From Oleiagrimonas sp963747595 (GTDB lineage: Bacteria > Pseudomonadota > Gammaproteobacteria > Xanthomonadales > Rhodanobacteraceae), in contig CAVVFO010000002.1 in assembly GCA_963747595.1 (NCBI GenBank), positions 806,001 to 870,000 of the forward strand: a stretch of DNA of 64,000 nt, in the 5' to 3' direction. The translations under genes were made by a program, and so were the position numbers. Below the pieces are notes generated by a model, which did no database searches, was not told the origin of the DNA, and saw nothing but the letters and a program-made list of their open reading frames with translations. This document shows, piece after piece, positions 57,744 through 64,000 of this stretch (within the stretch, counting starts at the first letter, position 1; each line of letters begins with the position of its first letter).

Positions 57744-59807
57744 ATGAAGCAGGACAACGTCATCCGCATCCTTTTCATCGAAGACTCGATCGAGGATGCC
57801 GAACAGATCATCAGCCTCTTGCGCAACAACGGGATCGCAGTACGTCCCGGGCGCGCCACCAACGAAGCCGAGCTGGAAACCGCCATCGAGTCGCTGCGCC
57901 CGGACCTGGTGCTGGCCAATCCGGATGCACGCGACCTGGCCTTGCGCGATGTGGTGCAGCAGATGGAAGCGTCCGGCAACGACGTTTCGGTAGTCGTGCT
58001 GACCGACAACATCAACGATGATCGCGTCGAGGAATGGTTCGTGATGAAACTGCGTGGCGTGGCCCTGCGGTCACGGCCCACGCAGTTGCTGCACATCATC
58101 GAACGTGAATTCGATGCCCTGAGCATGCGCCGCCGCGTGCGCGCACTGGAAACCACACTGCGCGAATCGGAACGTCGCTGCGACGCCCTGCTGGATTCCT
58201 CGCGCGACCCCATCGCGTATGTGCACGAAGGCATGCATGTGCGCGCCAACCGTGCGTACCTGGAAACATTCGGCTACGACAGCTTCGACGACATCGAGGG
58301 CCTGACGCTTCTGGACATGGTCTCGGCCAAGGACGCGGACCATTTCAAGGCGCTGCTGAAACGCCTGTCGCGGGGCGAAAAACCGCCGCAACGGGTGGAG
58401 CTGACCGCAGTGCGTGCCGACGGCACCAGCTTCAACGCCAGCATGGAATTTGCCCAGGCGACATTCGAGGGCGAAGCCTGTCTGCAAGTCATCTTCCGCC
58501 GCCAGGTCGCCGATGAGCATCTGGTCGAACAGCTGCAGCGCGATGGCGTCACCGGCATCTACAACCGCACCCATACGCTGGAACTGATCGATGAAGCCGT
58601 GACCGCGGCGGCAAACGGCGCCAAGAACCAGGCGCTGCTTATCGTGGAACCGGACAACTGGCGCGCCGCCATCGATGCGGTGGGGCTCACCGACGCGGAT
58701 GCCCTGCTGAAAGGCATCGTCGAGCGTCTGCGGCAGCAACTGTCGGAGAACGATCTCATCGGTCGCCTCGGCGACCAGACGCTGGGAATCTTGTTGCGCG
58801 AACGCACCGACGAGTCGGTTCGGCACGCTATGGGGGCCATGCTCGCAGCATCGGTGGACAGCATCTACGATGCCGGAGAGCACTCCGTGAGCCTTTCGCT
58901 GAGTATCGGCGGCAGCCTGCTGGGGGAAAAGAACGCCCGCGCGCCACAACTGATCGAACAGGCGCGCAATGCTCTGCGCAGCGCGCAGACCCAGGGCGGC
59001 AACCGCAGCGAGCTGCATGACCCCGCGGCGAAGGAAAAAGCCGAAAGCCAACGCGATGACAACTGGCTGACGCAAGTCCGGACCGCGCTCAAGGACGATG
59101 GCTTCATCCTCTATTATCAGCAGGTGGTGAGCCTGCAGGATGCGGAAGGCGAGTTCTACGAAGTCCTGCTGCGCATGCATGGCCCCGGCGGCGAAGTCCT
59201 GCCGAACTATTTCCTGCCGGTCGCCGAGCGCGCCGGCCTGATGCCGGAAATCGACCGCTGGGTGATGGACCAGGCGATCGATACCCTTATCGAGCGTGAG
59301 CGCGAAGGTCGCGTCTCCACGTTCTTCATCAAGCTGACCCTGCCGTCGCTGCAGGACGAAAGCCTCCTGCCGTGGCTGGAAGCACGCCTGAAGGAATCCG
59401 GATTGCGGCACGGCGCCCTGGTTCTGGAAATGCCCGAGAGCAAGGTGCTGACGATACTGAAACCGGCGCAGGAGTTCGTGTCCCGGTTGAAACGTGCCGG
59501 TGGTGCCTTTGCGCTGGAACAATTCGGCTCGGGTCTGAACTCGTTCCAGATCCTGAAACATGTCGATGCGGGGTACCTGAAAATCGACCGCAGCTTCATG
59601 GCGTCACTGCCGGAAAACAACGAAAACCAGCAGAAGATCCGCGACATCTGCCATCAGGCGCGCGAGCACGACAAGCTCACCGTCGCCGAGTGGGTGGAGG
59701 ATGCGACCAGCACATCGTTGCTGTTCGCCTGCGGCGTGGATTTCGTGCAGGGCAACTTCCTGCAGGAACCGGAGAAGATCATCTCCCTGGACACCGCCAT
59801 CGTCTGA
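57744..59807 (+). CDS. fimX: FimX-type response regulator with degenerate GGDEF and EAL domains
   Basis: A 687-residue protein (P. aeruginosa FimX is about 690). A REC-like domain spans 6-125 (IRILFIEDSIEDAEQIISLL) and a PAS domain about 145-265 (ALLDSSRDPIAYVHEG). The degenerate GGDEF domain, about 275-425, has GRLGDQTLGILLRER in place of GGDEF. The degenerate EAL domain, 435-687, has EVLLRM instead of EALLRW and EQFGSGLNSFQ instead of DDFG. Such proteins bind c-di-GMP without making or cleaving it and control type IV pili and twitching. ATG 57744 is favoured; the frame is open upstream for 45 codons without similarity. Confidence 0.88.
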   Translation: MKQDNVIRILFIEDSIEDAEQIISLLRNNGIAVRPGRATNEAELETAIESLRPDLVLANPDARDLALRDVVQQMEASGNDVSVVVLTDNINDDRVEEWFVMKLRGVALRSRPTQLLHIIEREFDALSMRRRVRALETTLRESERRCDALLDSSRDPIAYVHEGMHVRANRAYLETFGYDSFDDIEGLTLLDMVSAKDADHFKALLKRLSRGEKPPQRVELTAVRADGTSFNASMEFAQATFEGEACLQVIFRRQVADEHLVEQLQRDGVTGIYNRTHTLELIDEAVTAAANGAKNQALLIVEPDNWRAAIDAVGLTDADALLKGIVERLRQQLSENDLIGRLGDQTLGILLRERTDESVRHAMGAMLAASVDSIYDAGEHSVSLSLSIGGSLLGEKNARAPQLIEQARNALRSAQTQGGNRSELHDPAAKEKAESQRDDNWLTQVRTALKDDGFILYYQQVVSLQDAEGEFYEVLLRMHGPGGEVLPNYFLPVAERAGLMPEIDRWVMDQAIDTLIEREREGRVSTFFIKLTLPSLQDESLLPWLEARLKESGLRHGALVLEMPESKVLTILKPAQEFVSRLKRAGGAFALEQFGSGLNSFQILKHVDAGYLKIDRSFMASLPENNENQQKIRDICHQAREHDKLTVAEWVEDATSTSLLFACGVDFVQGNFLQEPEKIISLDTAIV

Positions 59808-59831
59808 CGCCAAGCCAGTCCGGAATGCCCC

Positions 59832-59967
59832 TTAGGGCGGATCAAGGAGCGCCATTGACGGATCCGCCTGCTTGCGAGAAATCAGTATAGCTACCCGCAC
59901 GCAGGCGGATCCGTCGCGTTGCTGGTTGATCCGCCCCACGAAATTTGCGGGATTGATCCGCCCAACG
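59832..59967. repeat. REP pair (BIME), copy H, with extra half unit
   Basis: TTAGGGCGGATCAAGGAGC to GGATCCGCCTGCTTGC is the left unit; GCAGGCGGATCCGTCGCGTT to TTGATCCGCCCCACG the right unit. A further GATTGATCCGCCCAACG follows (59951-59967), a repeated right end. It lies between fimX and the rplS terminator, where two operons converge. Confidence 0.82.
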
Positions 59968-59980
59968 AAATACGCACGGC

Positions 59981-60016
59981 AAAAGCCGCGCCGGCACATA
60001 GGCTGACGCGGCTTTT
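59981..60016 (-). terminator. Terminator of the rpsP-rimM-trmD-rplS operon
   Basis: AAAAGCCGCG (59981-59990) and CGCGGCTTTT (60007-60016) pair around a 16-base loop. On the minus strand the stem ends in four T residues. It lies 65 bases after the rplS stop. Confidence 0.8.
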
Positions 60017-60080
60017 AAGTCTGCGACTTGGCGCAGCGGGCCGATACGCGGCAGCCTCGAGCCGCCGCACGGCATACGTC

Positions 60081-60476
60081 TTACTTCGCGGCGTGAGTCG
60101 CGGCAGAGGCCTTCTTGGCCGCCTGTGCCGCGGCGATGTCTTCCTTGATGCGGGCCGCCTTGCCTTCCAGACCGCGCAGATAGTACAACTTGGCGCCGCG
60201 CACCTTGCCCTTGCGCTTGACGGTGACCGAATCGATCGCCGCGCTGTGCACCTGGAACACACGCTCCACGCCGGTGCCGTGCGACATCTTGCGCACGGTG
60301 AAGGCCGAATGCAGACCGCGGTTGCGCTTGGCGATGACCACGCCCTCGAACGCCTGCACGCGTTCACGCGCGCCCTCTTTCACCTTGACGTTGACCACCA
60401 CCGTATCGCCCGGACTGAACTCCGGCAGCTGGCGGGTCATCTGCTCGGTTTCAAACTGCTCAATGATCTTGTTCAT
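60081..60476 (-). CDS. rplS: 50S ribosomal protein L19
   Basis: A 131-residue protein. PGDTVVVNVKVKEGARERVQAFEGVVIAKRNRGLHSAFTVRKMSHGTGVERVF is the L19 signature. A short Ala/Lys-rich C-terminal extension (AAAQAAKKASAATHAAK) is longer than in E. coli (115 residues). Last gene of the rpsP-rimM-trmD-rplS operon. Confidence 0.97.
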   Translation of the reverse strand: MNKIIEQFETEQMTRQLPEFSPGDTVVVNVKVKEGARERVQAFEGVVIAKRNRGLHSAFTVRKMSHGTGVERVFQVHSAAIDSVTVKRKGKVRGAKLYYLRGLEGKAARIKEDIAAAQAAKKASAATHAAK

Positions 60477-60494
60477 GGCACACCACCAATGTTT

Positions 60495-61271
60495 TCAGTC
60501 CCGGAAGCCGATATCGCCTTCGCGGTGTTGAGCCGCCAGATACTCGCGGCGGAATTCATCCAGCAACGCACGGGACGTTTCGTCCAGCGTACGCCGCGCC
60601 AGCAGGTCCGGGCGCCGCAACCATGTGCGACCCAGTGCCTGCTTCAGGCGCCAGCGGCCAATGGCCGCATGGTCGCCCGAGCGCAGGACCGATGGCACCG
60701 GTCCCAGCACATCATCCACCGGATGCGTGTACTGGGGACAATCCAGAAGGTCGTCCGAAAACGAATCCTGCTGCGCCGATTGCGCATCGCCCAACGCACC
60801 GTCCTGCAATCTGCCCACGGCATCGATCACGACTGCCGCAGCCAGTTCTCCTCCTGACAACACGTAATCGCCGATGGAAATTTCCTCGTCGACTTCGTGT
60901 TGCAGAAGGCGTTCATCCACACCTTCGTAACGCCCGCACAGCAGCGCCACACGCGGGCGGCGCGCCAAAGCCTGCGCCCGACCCTGCGTCAGCCGCCGTC
61001 CCTGCGGGCTGAGGTACACCATGTGTACCGGCTCCGGTGCCGCGCTGCGCAGCGCATCCAGCGTCGCGCGCAGCGGCTCGATCTTCATCACCATGCCGGG
61101 GCCGCCGCCACAGGGGCGGGCATCCACCGTCCGGTGCCTGTCGGTCGCGAACTCGCGCGGATTCCAGGTTTCCACCTGGAGAAGCCCGCGTTGTTGCGCC
61201 CGACCCACGACTCCGACACTGGCGCATTGCCGCACGAAATCGGGAAACAGCGTGACCACGTCGACCCGCAC
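60495..61271 (-). CDS. trmD: tRNA (guanine-37-N1)-methyltransferase
   Basis: A 258-residue SPOUT methyltransferase with knot motif: RVALLCGRYEGVDERLLQHEVDEEISIGDYVLSGGELAAAVVIDAVGR. It methylates G37 of tRNAs to prevent frameshifting. N-terminus MRVDVVTLFPDFVRQCASVG is normal. Followed by rplS after 18 bases. Confidence 0.97.
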   Translation of the reverse strand: MRVDVVTLFPDFVRQCASVGVVGRAQQRGLLQVETWNPREFATDRHRTVDARPCGGGPGMVMKIEPLRATLDALRSAAPEPVHMVYLSPQGRRLTQGRAQALARRPRVALLCGRYEGVDERLLQHEVDEEISIGDYVLSGGELAAAVVIDAVGRLQDGALGDAQSAQQDSFSDDLLDCPQYTHPVDDVLGPVPSVLRSGDHAAIGRWRLKQALGRTWLRRPDLLARRTLDETSRALLDEFRREYLAAQHREGDIGFRD

Positions 61272-61309
61272 GATGCCCTCGCCGTGAACGGCTTCAACCG
61301 TCCTGAAAA

Positions 61310-61840
61310 CTAAAACTCCGCATCCCAGTCGACCACGATGCGTCCGGATGCCACATCCACTTCGCGAACCACGCTGCCCTGCAGAAATGGAATCAATTGT
61401 TCCCGTTTGCCGCCCCGGACCACCAGGACGTCGTTTGCCCCGGTGGCAAACACATGATGCACGCGTCCCAGCACTTCGTCCGCCAGGGTGCGCACTTCAA
61501 GCGCTTCCAGATCGCACCAGTAGTATTCGTCATCCCCGGTCGGCGGCAATTGCCGACGCTCCACCAGGATGTCGCATCCCACCCAGGCACTTGCCTGATC
61601 CCTGTCCAGGAGCTCCGGAATCCGGGCGACCAGTCCCTTGCCCTGCACGCGACCGACCACCTTGTCGATGCGCTTGTCCGTGGCTTCGACATTTCCGCCC
61701 GGCGCTGCTGTCAGCAGCCATGGCTGAAGATCGAAAATGTCCATTCTGGGCTCGGTCCAGGATTCGACCTTGACCTCGCCGCGAACACCGTGCAGCCCGA
61801 CGATGCGCCCCACCGGGACGCGTCGGCCGGCGTCCTCCAT
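61310..61840 (-). CDS. rimM: 16S rRNA processing protein RimM
   Basis: A 176-residue protein: N-terminal RimM domain (VGRIVGLHGVRGEVKVESWTE) and a PRC-barrel C-terminus (DDEYYWCDLEALEVRTLADEVLGRV). It aids 30S maturation and binds S19. Its start lies one base after the rpsP stop, so translation is linked. Confidence 0.95.
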   Translation of the reverse strand: MEDAGRRVPVGRIVGLHGVRGEVKVESWTEPRMDIFDLQPWLLTAAPGGNVEATDKRIDKVVGRVQGKGLVARIPELLDRDQASAWVGCDILVERRQLPPTGDDEYYWCDLEALEVRTLADEVLGRVHHVFATGANDVLVVRGGKREQLIPFLQGSVVREVDVASGRIVVDWDAEF

Positions 61841-61841
61841 C

Positions 61842-62111
61842 TCAGGCTGCCGCTGGAGCTGCCACCTGCTGCTTGCCCGCTTCCTTGATCAGGGCCCGCA
61901 CCTTGTCGCTGGGCTGGGCACCCTTGGCCATCCAGGCCTCGACGCGGGACACGTCCAGCTCGAGACGCTTGTCGGCACCGGAGGCGACCGGGTTGTAGTA
62001 ACCCACGCGCTCGATGTTGCGGCCGTCGCGCTTGTTGCGCTGATCGGTCACGACGATGTGATAGAACGGACGGCCTTTGGCGCCGCCGCGCGCAAGACGA
62101 ATCTTGACCAT
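61842..62111 (-). CDS. rpsP: 30S ribosomal protein S16
   Basis: An 89-residue protein starting MVKIRLARGGAKGRPFYHIV, the S16 signature. ATG 62111 is the normal start; the frame upstream is noncoding. First gene of the operon, about 220 bases after ffh. The C-terminus QQVAAPAAA is Ala-rich. Confidence 0.97.
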   Translation of the reverse strand: MVKIRLARGGAKGRPFYHIVVTDQRNKRDGRNIERVGYYNPVASGADKRLELDVSRVEAWMAKGAQPSDKVRALIKEAGKQQVAAPAAA

Positions 62112-62328
62112 GAATCTGAACTCCTGAAGTTGCCGGCACACCGGCAGCCGCACGCGACGGTGCGTGGTTCGCGCGGGTTTGTCACGCGGTAAACGGGGCA
62201 TTTTAATGGAAACGCGGGAAAAAGAAAGGGGGCGGGTGCAGGAAGTGGCGCCGCCTCCACGCAGATGCCCTGCATCCGGCAGCTGCCGTTGTTCCCGCTC
62301 GCTTCTGTTCACCTACACCGGGCCTGCA

Positions 62329-63705
62329 TCACCGCATGGGCGGCATTCCGCCACCACCCATGCCCTTCATGGCTCCGCGCATCTGCCGCATCAGGCCCTT
62401 GCTGCCGCCCTTGCCCAGCTTGGCCATCATCTTGGACATCTGCATGTACTGCTTCATCAGGCGATTGACGTCCGCCGGATGCGTACCGGAACCGAGCGCC
62501 ACGCGCTTCTTGCGCGACCCCTTGAGCAGGTCCGGATGGCGCCGCTCCTTCTTGGTCATGGAGCCGATAATGGCAATCATGCGCTTGACCTCGGTGTCGT
62601 TGACCTTGGACTTGACGTTGTCCGGGATGCCGGACATGCCGGGTATCTTGTCCATCAGGCCGGCCAGGCCGCCCATCTTGTTCATCTGCTCCAGCTGATC
62701 GCGCATGTCATCCAGGTCGAAGCGCTTGCCCCTGGAGACCTTGCGCGCCAGCTTCTGCGCTTTCTCCCTGTCGACCTTGCGCTCCACATCCTCGACCAGG
62801 CTGAGCACGTCGCCCATGCCCAGAATGCGCTGCGCCACGCGATCGGGATGGAACGGCTCCAGCGCATCGACCTTCTCGCCAGCGCCCATGAACTTGATCG
62901 GCCTGCCGGTGACCTGACGCACCGACAGCGCCGCGCCGCCACGTGCATCGCCATCGGTCTTGGTCAATACCACGCCGGTCAGCGGCAAAGCCTCGGCAAA
63001 CGCCCTGGCGGTCGTGGCCGCATCCTGACCGGTCATGGCGTCGACGGTGAACAGGGTTTCCACCGGATCCAGTGCGGCATGCAGCGCCTGGATCTCGGTC
63101 ATCATGGCCTGATCGACATGCAGCCGCCCGGCGGTATCGACAATCAGCACATCGGCCACTTCGCGCCGCGCCGCGTCCATTGCCGAGCGCGCGATCACCA
63201 CCGGATCCTGGCCGGATTCGGACGGGAAGAATGCCACGTCGACCTGGGCCGCCAGTGTCTTCAGCTGCTCGATGGCGGCCGGGCGATACACATCGCAACT
63301 GACCACCATCACCTTCTTCTTGTGCCGCTCCTTCAGCAGCTTGGCCAGCTTGGCCACGGTGGTGGTCTTGCCCGCGCCCTGCAGACCGGCCATCAGCACC
63401 ACGGCCGGCGGTTGCACCGAGAGGTCCAGCTGCTCGTTGGCCTCGCCCATGATCCGGGTCAGCTCGTCGCTGACCACCTTGATCAGCGCCTGCCCCGGCG
63501 TGAGGCTGGCCAGCACCTCCTGGCCCACGGCGCGTTCGCGCACATGTGCGACGAGGTCCTGCACCACCGGCAGCGCCACATCGGCCTCCAGCAGCGCAAT
63601 GCGCACTTCGCGCAAGGCCTCGCTGATGTTGTCCTCCGTCAGACGGCCGCGGCCGCGCAGGCGGGTGACCGTGGTAGACAGGCGTTCGCTGAGCGATTCA
63701 AACAT
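62329..63705 (-). CDS. ffh: Signal recognition particle protein Ffh
   Basis: A 458-residue SRP GTPase. N domain MFESLSERLSTTVTRLRGRG; G domain GLQGAGKTTTVAKLAKLL, DVYRPAAIEQLKTLAAQ, DTAGRLHVD, TKTDGDARGGAALS; and an M domain ending RQMRGAMKGMGGGGMPPMR, rich in Met for signal-peptide binding. It acts with 4.5S RNA, not in this window. AGTATA at 63735-63740 reads TATACT on the minus strand and could be its -10 box, with no convincing -35. Confidence 0.97.
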   Translation of the reverse strand: MFESLSERLSTTVTRLRGRGRLTEDNISEALREVRIALLEADVALPVVQDLVAHVRERAVGQEVLASLTPGQALIKVVSDELTRIMGEANEQLDLSVQPPAVVLMAGLQGAGKTTTVAKLAKLLKERHKKKVMVVSCDVYRPAAIEQLKTLAAQVDVAFFPSESGQDPVVIARSAMDAARREVADVLIVDTAGRLHVDQAMMTEIQALHAALDPVETLFTVDAMTGQDAATTARAFAEALPLTGVVLTKTDGDARGGAALSVRQVTGRPIKFMGAGEKVDALEPFHPDRVAQRILGMGDVLSLVEDVERKVDREKAQKLARKVSRGKRFDLDDMRDQLEQMNKMGGLAGLMDKIPGMSGIPDNVKSKVNDTEVKRMIAIIGSMTKKERRHPDLLKGSRKKRVALGSGTHPADVNRLMKQYMQMSKMMAKLGKGGSKGLMRQMRGAMKGMGGGGMPPMR

Positions 63706-64000
63706 GGCGATTTGATGCGTGTGGGAAACGCGTCAGTATAACGGACAGCGCAACCCGCTCGCGCACCGAGCGACAATTCGACGGCCTGCCGCACCCCTCC
63801 CACCGTGCGTGGTGCGGTCTCCAGACCCGGGGGCGCACTTCGATCCGCGGTGCGACCCCTGCGCTGCGCCTGTCCAGGCATCAGAACCTGGCTGTCATCG
63901 GCCACGATCCGCCTCGTTCCTTGCGGCATGAACAGACACAGGCCAGGCCATGCGTACGACGGCACATGCACTGCGTTCATGGTCTCATCGATCACCGTCC
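63706..64000 (-). other. Upstream region of ffh, no gene supported
   Basis: About 295 bases to the window edge. A possible -10 box (TATACT on the minus strand at 63740-63735) lies 30 bases before the ffh start. A minus-strand frame of 118 codons overlaps ffh but has no family-like sequence. Confidence 0.5.

Noticed and set aside
63639..63995. 118-codon minus-strand frame upstream of ffh
   Set aside because: It overlaps the start of ffh in another frame and resembles no protein family.

Overview
The window reads as chromosomal DNA of a high-GC gammaproteobacterium of the order Xanthomonadales (Lysobacterales), most likely family Rhodanobacteraceae (Rhodanobacter/Dyella/Frateuria relatives); the genus is inferred, not proven. 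The basis is the arginine cluster, which uses N-acetylornithine carbamoyltransferase, an acetylcitrulline deacetylase and a fused acetylglutamate kinase/synthase as in Xanthomonas, plus a lexA2-imuA-imuB-dnaE2 SOS mutagenesis cassette and a FimX-type protein. The DNA is gene-dense, so most long reading frames on the opposite strand are GC-driven shadows.

Layout. 0-5.6 kb: the 3' end of parE, a Cds1-type cysteine desulfhydrase, 3-hydroxyanthranilate dioxygenase, a peptide transporter broken by one in-frame TGA, a Skp/OmpH-like periplasmic protein with a strong terminator, and a META-domain lipoprotein. 6-9 kb: an NAD(P)-binding SDR protein and pyruvate oxidase PoxB. 8.9-16.4 kb: lexA2, imuA, an IS110-family insertion, imuB and dnaE2. 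16.5-24.8 kb: a FUSC membrane protein, two further kynurenine-pathway enzymes (ACMSD and kynureninase) flanking a small secreted protein, dihydroorotase and gamma-glutamyltransferase. 24.9-29.7 kb: accessory DNA with small membrane proteins, a VOC protein, an autoregulated YtrA-type GntR operon, and two consecutive genes each carrying two opposite frameshifts. 29.8-32.9 kb: a phage-shock-protein operon with a sigma-54 promoter and divergent pspF. 32.9-36.5 kb: an IS3 remnant, a PQQ dehydrogenase and a low-GC AbiTii-family gene with a frameshift. 36.5-46.8 kb: a leftward arginine/proline cluster argF'-argG-argE-argBA-argC-argH-proB-proA. 47-64 kb: housekeeping genes cysS, sufE, a DksA-like protein with a histone-H1-like arm, yidD, folE2, ubiG, a deaminase, efp/epmB, fimX, the rpsP-rimM-trmD-rplS operon and ffh.

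How genes work together. The haaO, ACMSD and kynU products belong to the 3-hydroxyanthranilate branch of tryptophan breakdown, although haaO lies about 16 kb from the other two. The arginine cluster holds a complete acetylated route from glutamate to arginine plus the first two proline enzymes. EF-P and its lysine aminomutase EpmB are divergent neighbours. The SOS cassette is physically split by the IS110 element, but every protein in it looks intact.

A family of REP palindromes headed by GTAG recurs at eight intergenic sites and in one case supplies the stop codon of pyrC. The accessory part, 25-36.5 kb, holds most of the broken genes and the least-known proteins. I found no CRISPR array, rRNA or tRNA. 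I did not find a wholly new system; the strongest candidates for follow-up are the YtrA-operator operon, the extra PspB/PspC-like protein, the IS110 noncoding end beside the mutasome, and the DksA-like protein with the H1-like arm.
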